Shown: piece by piece, positions 1 through 9,594 of the stretch
How positions within the stretch are numbered: the stretch's first letter is position 1
Layout: each line of letters begins with the position of its first letter
Assembly: GCF_905171765.1 (NCBI RefSeq)
Contig: NC_053390.1
Coordinates: 589,614,293 to 589,678,292 of the forward strand
Length of the DNA stretch: 64,000 nucleotides
Reading direction: 5' to 3'
Source: Bufo bufo
Lineage: Eukaryota > Chordata > Amphibia > Anura > Bufonidae
Notes under the pieces: model-generated
Databases searched by the model: none
Told to the model about the DNA's origin: nothing
Seen by the model: the letters and a program-made list of their open reading frames with translations, nothing else
Program-made: the position numbers and the translations under genes

Positions 1-355
1 GTTGAAGCATCTTTGGCAGTGATTACAACCTCCGGTCTTCTCGGGTATGATACCACAACATTTGCAGATCTGGATTTGGGGATTTTCTGCCATTCTTCTC
101 TGCAGATCCTCTCAAGCCCTGTCAGGTTGGATGAACAATGTCTGTGGACATAAATTTTCAGGTGTCTCCAAAAATGTTCGATTGGGTTCAAGTCAAGGCT
201 CTGGCTGGGCCACTAAAGGACATTCACAGAGTTGTCACTAAGACACTACTGTGCTGTCTTGGATGTGTTCTTAGCGTCATTGTCTTGTTTGAAGATGAAC
301 CTGGGTCTGAGGTCCAGAGCACTCAGGTTTTCATTAAGAATATCTCTGTACTTTT
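1..355 (-). mobile_element. Tc1-like transposon, segment 1 of 4 (transposase 3' part)
   Basis: Read on the - strand, this matches the C-terminal half of a Tc1/mariner transposase gene of the kind common in fish and frogs. The strand shown carries the reverse complement of the SPDLNPIE-type block (around 170-215, 'gttcgattgggttcaagtc'), which holds the last acidic residue of the DDE triad. The frame is full of stops and indels, so it is a pseudogene. It ends abruptly near 355, and the Tc1 sequence resumes at about 1690 after an insertion. The start of the window truncates the element, so its left terminal repeat is not visible. Confidence 0.8.
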
Positions 356-1690
356 CTTCAGCAAACAAAAACGTATGGAAGCACACCATTACACATGCAA
401 ACAACAGAACTAAGGATTAGGGATTATTCTGGATTAAAGTGGTACAATACCTACTATACATAAAAAATGGAAGCTCTTTGCCCACATTTTTGATCTAATG
501 TGTGTCGGGCCCATCTACCGACATCAGGGTGGCTTCCGCAGATGGGTACCTAACACTAAGGCCCCTTGCAGACAAGCGTGAGCGGAATAGGTTCGGATGC
601 GTTGTGGATGCGTTCAGTGAAAAATGCGTGATTTCGTAAGCAAGTTCATTCAGTTTTGTCTTCGATCACGTTCAGTTCAGTTTTTATCGCACGGGTGCAA
701 TGCGATTTTAATGCGTTTTGCACGCGCGTGGTAAAAAGCGGAAGGTGTATACAAATAACATCTCTTAGCAACCATCCCATTCACTTCTATGGGGCCAGCG
801 TTGCGTGAAATCACAGAATATAGAACATGCTGTGATTTTCACGCAACGCACAAGTGATGCGTGAAAACCAACGCTTATGTACACAGAACCATTGCACTGA
901 ATTGCACCGGATTCAGTGCGGGCGCAATTCGTTCGCATCACGCATTGCACCCGCGCTGAATACTCGCTCGTGTGAAAGGGGCCTAACAGAACTGCCTCTC
1001 CTGGGCCTAACCTAAGCCTACAATGTTCAGGGTGGTGTAGAAACCAGCTATATTTATACTCTGCTCAGAAGCCCTGGGCAGATAGGCGGGGAGTGCTGAA
1101 TCTAAAGGAGGGAGCTACCCTCCAAACATAAGAAAATTTTGACTAGCACATCCATAGTCACATGTGCACATCTATAAAGCTAGCATGCAGACAGCAAACA
1201 AAAATATATGGCAGCACCCCATTACACATGAAAACAATAGAACTAAGGATTAGGCATTATTCTGGATTAAGGTGGTACAATACCTACTATACATAAAAAA
1301 TGTATGTGCACCTTTGACTATGGATGTGCTAGTCTAAATTTTCTTGCAGTATGTTTGGAGTGTAGCTCCCTCCTTTAGATTGAGCACTCCCCGCCCATCT
1401 GCCCAGGGCTTCTGAGCAGAGTATAAATATAGCTGAACATTTGCAGAAGCCACCTTGATGCCGGGAGATGGGCCCGACACACGTTTGATCAAAAATGTGC
1501 GCAAAGAGCTTCCATTTTTTACGTATGTATAGTAAGTATTGGACCACTTTAATCCAGAGTAATCCCTAATCCTAGTTCTATTGTTTGCATGTGTAATGGT
1601 GTGCTGCCATACGTTTTTTGTTTGCTGTCTGCATGCTAGCTTTATGAATGTGCACCTGTGACTATGGATGTGCTAGTCTAAATTTTCTTG
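356..1690. mobile_element. Complex inverted-repeat element inserted in the Tc1
   Basis: A block of about 1.3 kb separates two collinear Tc1 pieces. It is built of repeated arms: 363-470 recurs directly at 1196-1310 and inverted at 1500-1640, and 1024-1140 recurs inverted at 1310-1440. The shared arm text includes 'ggattattctggattaaag' and 'gggcccatct'. The left end lacks roughly 70 bp present at the right end. No coding frame is evident. It behaves like a non-autonomous fold-back DNA element whose arms were rearranged; the superfamily is not clear from the ends. Confidence 0.65.
560..983. mobile_element. Harbinger-type MITE, TSD TAA
   Basis: The inverted ends are GGCCCCTTGCAGAC... at the left and ...GTGTGAAAGGGGCC at the right, directly flanked on both sides by TAA (557-559 and 984-986). 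A 3-bp TWA duplication with GG-starting terminal repeats is characteristic of PIF/Harbinger. The interior is rich in GCGTGA/TGCGTT words and has no coding capacity. Related elements lie at 36473, 39531, 58748 and 60999. It sits inside the larger inverted-repeat insertion. Confidence 0.8.
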
Positions 1691-1777
1691 CTGTACTTTG
1701 CTCCATTTAGCCTTCCCTCAACCCTGGTTAATCTCCCTGTTCTAGCTGTTGAAAAACACCCACCAGCATATTGTGTC
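1690..1777 (-). mobile_element. Tc1-like transposon, segment 2 of 4
   Basis: A short piece that continues segment 1: the text 'tgtacttt' at about 348 repeats at 1691 and the Tc1 sequence then runs on through 'ccctcaaccctgg' and 'gaaaaacacccaccagcat'. It breaks off near 1777, where the next insertion starts. Coding frame decayed. Confidence 0.75.
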
Positions 1778-2522
1778 TTGTGACCACTGAGCGGGAGTGA
1801 AGCGCTTGCTATTACTCACCCGCCGGCCTGTACCGGGCTGCACTGTTTCCTGACACATTGTCAGGTCATAGTGTGACGTCCGGACGACAGTACAGCTCGC
1901 GGAGAAGAAGATAAAGGAGCTATGGTGCGGCACCCCTACAGGAAAGGTAAGTACTGGCGCTGGGGACATGGCTGGAATGGGGAGATGGTGGCACTGGGGG
2001 GCAGCTGGTGGCACTGGGGGGCAAGGTGTGGCACTGGGGGCAAGGTGTGGCACTGGGGGGCAAGCTGATGGCACTAGGTGGGCAGCTAATGGCACTGGGG
2101 GGCAAGCTGATGGCACTAGGGGGGCAGCTAATGGCACTGGAGTGAAAACTGGTGGCACTGGGGGGCATCAGATGGCACTGGGGGGCAGCTGGTGGCACTG
2201 GGGGGGGGAAGCTGGGGGCACTGGGGGCAGCTGATCACACTGGGGGCGAAGCTGATGGCATGGGGGGCAGCTGATAGCACTGGGGGGGAAGCTGATAGCA
2301 CTGGGGGGGAAGCTGAGACACTGGGGAGGAAGCTGATGGCACTGGGGGGGAAGCTGGTGACACTGGGGAGGGGACAGTTGATGGCACGGGGGGCTGGTGA
2401 GTTTTTATAAAGAATTTGTTTTAATTTGTTTAATTAGTTTTTTATTATTAGAGTACTCGATTAATCGTTGGATTAATTGATAGAATACTTGATTACAAAC
2501 ATAGTTGATAGCTGCAGCCCTA
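1778..2522. mobile_element. Insertion with a hAT-like right end and a minisatellite core
   Basis: This block splits Tc1 segments 2 and 3. Its right end carries several ATTAATC/GATTAAT words followed by GCTGCAGCCCTA, which resembles the 'TAGGGCTGCA' terminus with ATTAATCGA repeats that I know from vertebrate hAT elements. The left part (1778-1960) is G+C-rich unique sequence. I could not find a convincing left terminal repeat or an 8-bp duplication, so the superfamily is a guess from one end. Confidence 0.5.
1965..2400. repeat. G-rich minisatellite, GGCACTGGGGGGCAGCTG-type units
   Basis: About twenty degenerate units of 18-26 bp built on 'ggcactggggggcagctgatg'. The frequent GGGGG runs give all reading frames an artificial Gly/Pro-rich ORF; none has the character of a protein. 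G-quadruplex formation on the + strand is plausible. Confidence 0.9.
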
Positions 2523-2620
2523 GCTGCCACCACCATGCTTCACTGTAGGGAATGGTATTGGGCATGTCATGAGCAATATAAAAAGTTCTCTAATACGTTG
2601 CCTTCCAATTGCGCTGCGAG
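2523..2620 (-). mobile_element. Tc1-like transposon, segment 3 of 4
   Basis: Starts with 'gctgccaccaccatgcttca' (the HGGGS-type block of Tc1 transposases on the - strand), continues with 'ggtattgggcatgtcatgag', then fades into diverged sequence by about 2580-2620. The next collinear Tc1 piece is at 9595, some 7 kb away. Confidence 0.75.
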
Positions 2621-2792
2621 TCCTAATGTAGCATGTGTAATTTTTTTGGTAAATAAATTCCATTAATCCATTGACAATGTCATGCTCTTCCAGAGGTAGA
2701 TTATTGGGCAGTTTCTCTGCCTACAAGATATTATCACAGATGCTTGGTTTACTTTTGCAGTTCTCAAAACTGAATTTGACTCAGCAGAGATC

Positions 2793-3172
2793 ACATAGAA
2801 ACATAGAAACATAGAATGTGTCGGCAGATGAGAACCATTTGGCCCATCTAGTCTGCCCAATATATCTGAATCCTATGAATAGCCCCTGGCCCTATCTTAT
2901 ATGAAGGATGGCCTTATGCCTATCCCATGCATGCTTAAACTCCTCCACTGTATTTGCAGCTACCACTTCTGCAGGAAGGCTATTCCATGCATCCACTACT
3001 CTCTCAGTAAAGTAATACTTCCTTATATTACTTTTAAACCTTTGCCCCTCTAATTTAAAACTGTGTCCTCTTGTGGTAGTTTTTCTTCTTTTAAATATTC
3101 TCTCCTCCTTTACCGAGTTGATTCCCTTTATGTATTTAAAAGTTTCTATCATATCCCCTCTGTCTCTTCTTC
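2793..3172 (-). mobile_element. LINE 3' end (CR1/L2-type), 5'-truncated copy
   Basis: The - strand encodes the last about 86 residues of the same non-LTR ORF2 found at 41370-44206: the block starting MIETFKYIKGIN and the motif RVVDAWNSLPAEVV near the C-terminus. It ends with the 3' tail of octamer repeats (ACATAGAA on the + strand, 2793-2815). This is a typical 5'-truncated retrotransposed copy. Family assignment to the CR1/L2/Rex1 group rests on the conserved C-terminal 'AWNSLP' block and the octamer tail. Confidence 0.85.
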
Positions 3173-3647
3173 ACAGCAAAAATGTTATAACATGAACAGA
3201 GTTGAGAAAAATCTCTTAATCCTAACATCTACAAACCTATGAATGCAGAATCAACCTAATCAGACTAATATGAAAAGTTGTTATTCTAAAAATCTTCATC
3301 TACTTGCATATTATAAGTTATACCAGCAAGAATTAGTCTTTATGTAGAAAACTATGATTTAAATCAAGCCTTACTTACTAGTGATTTAAATCGTGATTTA
3401 AATCATGATTTAAATCATTTTGATTTAAATCAAATCCACCCTGGAAGTGGGTTCTGTTCACACTCAAAGTCAATCAGGTTTATTGCAGGACCCCGCTTCC
3501 CAACTTTTCACTCCTGTAACTCTTTCCTTGAGACCACGTTCCACACAGATATTCGTTATCAAGCAGAGGATACCACAGTCCTGATTCACTTTCTGTGAGG
3601 GCCAAATCAGCGCAAAATAGGGAAGGACCACCAACTTAGATTATGTT
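3173..3647. other. No gene; contains a GATTTAAATC cluster
   Basis: No coding or RNA gene seen. At 3355-3436 there are five copies of the palindromic decamer GATTTAAATC, ending in 'caaatccaccctgg'. I recall similar clusters at the edge of a dispersed repeat in several vertebrate genomes, so this is probably one end of an old repeat. 3460-3647 has no recognisable feature. Confidence 0.55.
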
Positions 3648-4110
3648 AAAAAGTTTTATTATACTCACAAACGGAGCTAGTATATGCGTCACAAAACCAT
3701 ATCAGTCTTCCTCAATACAGGGGCGCTTCTCAAGCTCACCTTGATACAATCAATTTATTTGGTTGTGGAAAGAGCAATCACTCCACCCATATTCAAACCT
3801 AATCCTAAAGTTAAATTATTCCCCATAAACCGCAACTTCTTATTCAAAATAAATATATAAAATTACATTTTGACTTCATAGAAAAATTTAAAACAGCTTC
3901 CCCTCTGGTTCTGAGACGGCTCTGTTCGGTGTATTCTCATCAGACTACTAACGCGCTACACTCACAATTTATTCATGGAGCTCAGCCTTTCGTTACACAC
4001 TTTTCATTCGCAAAACTATCACATGTTGTTTTCTAGCCAATGTGCGTTATTAGTGCCTCGCATAGTCACTGCAGCAAATTCAGAGGAACCTCTTACTTAT
4101 ACTTAAAAAA
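3648..4110 (-). mobile_element. Penelope-like element 3' region, - strand copy
   Basis: This stretch is an inverted duplicate of 9118-9591 (for example 'ggggcgcttctcaagctcac' here, its complement at about 9500). Both lie downstream of Penelope coding sequence on their own strands, so I read them as the 3' untranslated regions of two head-to-head copies rather than as the inverted repeats of one DNA transposon. The left edge is at 'ttttattatactcacaaacg'. Confidence 0.7.
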
Positions 4111-4601
4111 TATATAGCAGAGAAAAGCAGGCGACACCACCTTCTGGAATAAGCGTGGAACACTAGAAATACTCTTTGGAAAATTTATTATGAGATATCA
4201 CACATTTAAAAATGGCCAATGTTATGAAATATTCAATTACAATAAAATGAAATACAATACACTGAATAAAATACAATTAAATCAATAAAAAATATATATA
4301 TATCAGGATGTGGTCTCCTGGAATAATGTCTCCTGAGATAATTTGCGGCAGAGAGCAATAAAAATCCACCTGTCAGTGTTTGCCAAATGGGACTGTCTCT
4401 GTGAGACTCTTACCACTCAGTAGTACCGATGCTGTTAATGTGTGGTTAACTTCCACGGAGCGGTGGAGAAGTGTAGTCACCAGAACCCTGGATTTTAGAC
4501 AATAAACGCTGAATGATGAACAAGCGCACAGCTTGAAGTAAGTAGTCACACAACGGTGAAGGATGCAGACACCGGAGCGCAGGACGCTGAATGCTGAGTG
4601 T
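4111..4601. other. Unassigned insert replacing the Penelope endonuclease region
   Basis: In a normal Penelope-like element the GIY-YIG endonuclease domain would lie here, between the RT and the 3' region. Instead about 490 bp of A+T-rich sequence without any recognisable frame or terminal repeats is present. It may be an unrelated insertion accompanied by deletion of the endonuclease. I see nothing else in it. Confidence 0.4.
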
Positions 4602-5751
4602 TCAGCTCGGAGGTGCCTTTTTATAAACTATATTTGGTTTATTAGGGATAACCGACCCCAATACAGGGTCATTTTTTAAAACAGCCCAATGTTTCTTTAA
4701 CGCGTTTTTTATAAAACCATTATTGTTATACTGAGTCAGAAACATAAATCTAAAATCTTTCTTTTCTTTTTCCTTTTGATTTTCCTTTGTATTTATTTTT
4801 CCACTCTCTTTTATACCCTTACTGCAAAGAATTAATTTTTCTTTTGAATAACCTTTTTTGACAAACCTATCCTGTATTAATTGACTTTGTTCTTTATAGT
4901 CCTCTATATCTGTACAGTTGCGGTAGATCCTTTTAAATTGTCCTTTTGGGATGTTCTCAAGCCATACTTTATGATGGCAACTTGTTTTGTCTATATAGGC
5001 ATTCACATCGGTTTCTTTAAAACAAGTCTTCGTCTTAAATGACCTATCCTCAATAAAAATGGTCAGATCAAGAAAATTTACAGTCGTGGAACTAATAGTG
5101 CCAGTGAATGTCAAGTTCCAGTATTTTTTTTATTGATTCTAGCTAAAAATTCCTCTAAACCTTGACGTTCGCCCACCCATATTAGGAGGCAATCGTCTAT
5201 GTACCTTTTCCAAAGGGCTAATTTCCCCTTCGGCTGCTCTTTTTGTAAGATGGAATCTGGGGGTGAATTTAGCTCCAATCGCCGTTCCAGTCCGCTGTAG
5301 AAAATAAGTATCTTTAAACCAAAAGTAATTATGCTCAAGACAAAAATCTAAGCATTCTACAACAAATTCGCATTGTTTCATCGACATTTACGGATCACTT
5401 TTTAGTTGTTCAGTAACTGCCTTGAGCCCCAGTCCCTTTGGGGCTGGGGCTCAAGGCAGTTACTGAGCCCCAGTCCCTTTGGGATAACAGTGTAAAGGGA
5501 CGTGACGTCAATTGTGGCAAGCCATGAATTATCGCAACTCGCCCCCCAATTTTTTACTATATCAATCACGCTATTCGTGTCTTTCAGTTACGAAGGGGCT
5601 TTCACTACATGTTTCTGCAAAAATAAATCAATATACTCAGAAAGTCTACTGGTTAGGGAATTAATGCAGGACACGATCGGTCTTCCAGGGGGACAGGTGG
5701 CATTTTTGCAAATTTTTGGTAACTAATAGATCACTGGGATGACTGGGAACT
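4602..5751 (-). pseudogene. Penelope-like reverse transcriptase, C-terminal part, broken
   Basis: The - strand codes for the RT of a Penelope-like element, which copies RNA into DNA at a nicked target. Visible in order: the PPGRPIVS block near 5690, 'GTAIGAKFTPR' around 5270, the catalytic 'RYIDDCLLIW' near 5190, then 'NFLDLTIF' and the 'ETDVNAYIDKTSCHH...WLENIPKGQF' thumb region (4950-5080), ending in a Lys-rich tail. At least three frame changes and several stops break the frame, one of them at an inverted duplication at 5411-5465. The N-terminal part of the same copy is at 8331-8880, separated by a 2.6 kb insertion. Family identification is strong because the fingers, YIDD and WLKNIPKGQ-type blocks are diagnostic of Penelope. 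Confidence 0.85.
5411..5465. repeat. Perfect 22-bp stem hairpin inside the Penelope RT
   Basis: 5411-5432 and 5444-5465 are exact inverted copies (cagtaactgccttgagcccc...) around an 11-base loop. The loop and its flank 'agccccagtccctttggg' then repeat directly after the stem (5465-5482). This looks like a local template-switch event. It breaks the RT frame. Confidence 0.9.
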
Positions 5752-8330
5752 TAACCCCTTAGGGACGCATGACGTACCGGTACGGCATGTTTCCCGAGTC
5801 CTTAAGGACCCATGAAGTACCGGTACGTCATGGGTTTAAACCGCGATTGCGGCGAGGCGGGGATTAATCGGGACAGGATGCCCGCTGAAATCATTCAGCG
5901 GGCATCCTGTCACAACACTGGGGGAGTAATGTGACCCCCCCGTAGCCCCCTGGATCTCACAGGAAGGAAGCTGTATGAGTAATACACACTGTATTACTCA
6001 TACAGCCAATGCATTCCAATACAGAAGTATTGGAATGCATTGTTTCTGTATTGGAATGCATTGTAAAGGAATATACCCCCCAAAGTTCAAGTCCCAAAGT
6101 GGGACAAAAAATAAAGTGAAAAAAAAAGTTTTCCCCCCCAAAAAATAAAAGTTTCAAGTAAAAATAAACGAAAACGTCATTTTCATAGGGGGGGGGGGAG
6201 TATACATATTAGGTATCGCCGTGTCCGTATCGACCGGCTCTATAAACATATCAAATGACCTAACCCCTCAGATGAACACTGTAAAAAATAAAAAATAAAA
6301 ACTGTGCTAAATAAACAATTTTTTGTCACCTTACATCACAAAAAGTACAACAGCAAGCGATCAAAAAGGCGTTTGCCCACCAAAATAGTACCAATCTAAC
6401 TGTCACCTCATCCTGCAAAAAATGAGCCCCTACCTGAGACAATCGCCCAAAAAATAAAAAAACTATGGCTCAGAATATGGAGACACTAAAACATCATTTT
6501 TTTTGTTTGAAAAAAGCTGTTATTGTGTAAAACTTACATAAATAAAAAAAAAGTATACATATTTGGTATCGCCGCATTCGTATCGACCGGCTCTATAAAA
6601 ATATCACATGACCTAACCCCTTAGATGAACACCGTAAAAAATAAAAACTGTGCTAAATAAACAATTTTTTGTCACCTTACATCACAAAAAGTGTAATAGT
6701 AAGCGATCAAAAAGTCACACGCACCCCAAAATAGTGCCAATAAAACCGTCATCTCATCCCGCAAAAATCATACCCTACCCAAGGTAATCGCCAAAAAACT
6801 GAAAAAATTATAGCTCTCAGACTATGGAAACACTAAAACATGATTTTTTTTGCTTCAAAAATGAAATCATTGTGTAAAACTTACATAAATAAAAAAAAGT
6901 ATACATATTAGGTATCGCCGCGTCCGTATCAACCGGCTCTATAAAAATATCACATGACCTAACCCCTCAGATAAACACCGTAAAAAAATTTAAATAAAAA
7001 CTGTGCTAAATAAACCATTTTTTGTCACCTTACATCACAAAAAGTGTAATAGCAAGCAATCAAAAAGTCACACACACCCCAAAATAGTGCCAATAAAACC
7101 GTCATCTCATCCCGCAAAAATAATACAATACCCAAGGTAATCGCCTAAAAACGGAAAAAAATATGGCTCTCAGACTATGGAAACACTAAAACATGATTTT
7201 TTTTGCTTCAAAAAAGAAATCATTGTGTAAAACTTACATAAATAAAAAAATAATAATTATACATATTAGGTATCACCGCATCCGGGACAACCTGGTCTAT
7301 AAAAATATCACATGATCTAACCTGTCAGATGAATGTTGTAAATAACAAAAAATCAAAACTGTGCCAAAACAGCTATTTCTTGTTATCTTGCCTCACAAAA
7401 AGTGTAATATAGAGCAATCAAAAATCATATGTACCCTAAACTAGTATCAACAATACTGCCACCCTATCCCGTAGTTTCTAAAATGGGGCCATTTCTTTTG
7501 GAGTTTCTACTCTAGGGGTGCATCAGGGGGGCTTCAAATGGGACATGGTGTCAAAAAAACAAGTCCAGCAAAATCTGCCTTCCAAAAACCGTATAGCATT
7601 CCTTTCCTACTGCGCCCTGCCGTGTGCCCGTACAGCGGTTTACGACCACATATGGGGTGTTTCTGTAAACTACAGAATCAGGGCCATAAATCTTGAGTTT
7701 GGTTTGGCTGTTAACCCTTGCTTTGTAACTGGAAAAAAAAAATTAAAATGGAAAACCTGCCAAAAAAGTGAAATTTTGAAATTTATCTCTATTTTCCATT
7801 AATTCTTGTGGAACACCTAAAGGGTTAACAAAGTTTGTAAAATCAGTTTTGGGTGGTTTCTATTATGTAAGCCTCGCAAAGTGACTTCAGACCTGAACTG
7901 GTCCCTAAAAATTGGGTTTTTGAAAATTTCTGAAAAATTTCAAGATTTGCTTCTAAACTTCTAAGCCTTGTAACGTCCCCAAATAATAAAATATCATTCC
8001 CAAAATGATCCAAACATGAAGTAGACATATGGGGAATGTAAAGTAATAACTATTTTTGGAGGTATTACTATGTATTATAGAAGTATAGAAATTGAAACTT
8101 GGAAATTTGCAATTTTTTACATATTTTTGGTAAATTTGGTATTTTTTTTATAAATAAAAATGATTTTTTTTTTACTTCATTTTACCAGTGTCATGAAGTA
8201 CAATATGTGACAAAAAAACTATCTCAGAATGGCCTGGATAAGTCAAAGCGTTTTAAAGTTATCAGCACTTAAAGTGACACTGGTCAGATTTGCAAAAAAT
8301 GGCCAAGTCCTTAAGGTGAAATAGGGTATT
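5752..8330. mobile_element. TTAA-type non-autonomous DNA element, about 2.6 kb
   Basis: It interrupts the Penelope coding sequence, which resumes in order on either side. The left end is TTAACCCCTTAGGGAC followed by mirrored GTACCGGTAC motifs (5770-5840); the right end, read inward from the TTAA near 8328, is TTAATACCCTATTTC...CTTAAGGAC, an imperfect match. TTAA targets are used by piggyBac and Kolobok elements; the terminal sequence does not settle which. Inside are a short palindromic run (5960-6060) and about 3.5 tandem copies of a 350-bp unit. No transposase frame is present. Confidence 0.65.
6203..7470. repeat. Tandem array, about 350-bp unit, 3.5 copies
   Basis: The phrase 'tatacatattaggtatcgcc' recurs at 6203, 6553, 6900 and 7259, each followed by the same order of blocks: 'cctaacccctcagatgaaca', 'aaacaattttttgtcacctt', 'tcatcccgcaaaaa' and 'aaacttacataaataaa'. 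Period 347-358 bp. The last copy is the most diverged and grades into unique sequence. Confidence 0.9.
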
Positions 8331-8880
8331 AAGAATACATCCCTTAAAACCCTCTTAGAACATTTTATCCATTTTTGATTTGTAACTGACTATGGGATCT
8401 TTATTTAACACTAGGTAGATCTCTTGGTCAGATAGTAATCTTTGTAGTTCTCTCTCATATTTTTCTACATCCATTACAACAACTCCCCCCCCCCCCCTTC
8501 CCCTTATCTGCTGGTTTTATAACTAATTGGGGGTTGGACTCAAGACCTTTAAGGGCACTTTTCTCCTCAACTGTTAAGTTGTGGTATTTGGGTTTCATTT
8601 CTATCTTCTCTAATTCTTTTAACACTCCGCTTTTGAATTCCTCAATACATTTGTTATCTTTATTTTTCGGGAAGAACTTTGACTTTTCACGTAAGGCTGA
8701 ATGAATTACTGTACTTTTATTGGGCATATTCTCCTCTAGCATATTATTGATTGCAGGTTGTTGGTTACTAAGAGCATATTTTGCCATATTGAGCTTCCTG
8801 ATATATTTGTGTATATCTAAAAATATTAAAAATTTGTTGGGTTTATTCATGGGAGCAAATTTCAGACCTTTAGCTAGCAC
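8331..8880 (-). pseudogene. Penelope-like element ORF, N-terminal part
   Basis: The - strand frame starts 'MLAKGLKFAP' and contains 'LDIHKYIRKL' and the conserved 'NPQLVIKPADKG' block that precedes the RT domain in Penelope-like elements, then continues in another frame with 'VVVMDVEKYEREL' (a run of Gly codons, ccccccc on the + strand near 8490, is the probable frameshift site). It stops at about 8375 and is followed by the TTAA-type insertion. The RT part is at 4602-5751. Confidence 0.85.
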
Positions 8881-8884
8881 TCTT

Positions 8885-9112
8885 TTTTACTGGGTCGTTA
8901 CGTGTACAAAAGCAAAAATACATGTACAAGAGCACATCCGAAATATCAGAAGAGGTTTAGAAACGCATAGCGTCCCTCTTCATTTAAAAAAAGCTAAGAT
9001 TAATCGATGCAAACAGGAGTGGATAGACAAACTAGGTACCCTCCAACCAAAAGGGTTAAATATAGAATTCGATCTAAAACCTTGCTTGATCTGACTGATG
9101 TGCTCTTTTTTA
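8885..9112 (+). pseudogene. Penelope-like element, GIY-YIG endonuclease C-terminus, 5'-truncated
   Basis: The + strand encodes 'VQEHIRNIRRGLETHSVPLH' followed by 'EWIDKLGTLQPKGLN', the end of the GIY-YIG endonuclease that characterises Penelope-like elements. Roughly 20 residues between the two blocks are missing, and everything upstream (RT) is absent. It abuts the start of the - strand Penelope copy at about 8881, giving a head-to-head arrangement. The YIG motif itself is not recognisable here. Confidence 0.75.
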
Positions 9113-9117
9113 TTTAG

Positions 9118-9591
9118 TTTTTTTTTAAAGTATAACTAAGAGGTTCCTCTGAATTTTCTGCAGTGACTATGCGAGGCAATAAGAACGCACATTGGCTAGA
9201 AAACAATATGTGATAGTTTTGTGAATGAAAAGTGTGTAACAAAAGGCTGAGCTCCATGAATGGTGAGTGTAGCGCGTTAGTAGTCTGATGAGAATACAAG
9301 ACCAGAGCAGTCTCAGAACGAGAAAGCTGTTTTAATTTTTTCTATGAAGTCAAAATGTAATTTTAGATATTTATTTTGAATAAGAAGTTGCGGTTATATA
9401 TATGAAAAGATTTTATGGGGAATAATTTAACTTTAGGATTAGGTTTGAATATGGGTGGAACGATTGCTCTTTCCACAACCAAATAAATTGATTGTATCAA
9501 GGTGAGCTTGAGAAGCGCCCCTGTATTGAGGAAGACTGATATGGTTTTGTGACAAATGCATATACTAGCTCTGTTTGTGAGTATAAAATTA
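9118..9591 (+). mobile_element. Penelope-like element 3' region, + strand copy
   Basis: Inverted duplicate of 3648-4110, directly downstream of the endonuclease fragment on the + strand. Identity looks high over about 470 bp with small indels. Its right edge 'gtttgtgagtataaaa' adjoins the resumption of the Tc1 element, so this is where the 7 kb insertion ends. Confidence 0.75.
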
Positions 9592-9594
9592 ATC

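Noticed and set aside
1742..2410. Long overlapping Pro/Gly-rich reading frames on both strands
   Set aside because: They arise from the G-rich minisatellite; all frames stay open because the unit has no stops.
3648..9591. One DNA transposon with 470-bp inverted repeats
   Set aside because: The content between and beside the repeats is Penelope RT and endonuclease in opposite orientations, better explained by two head-to-head retroelement copies.
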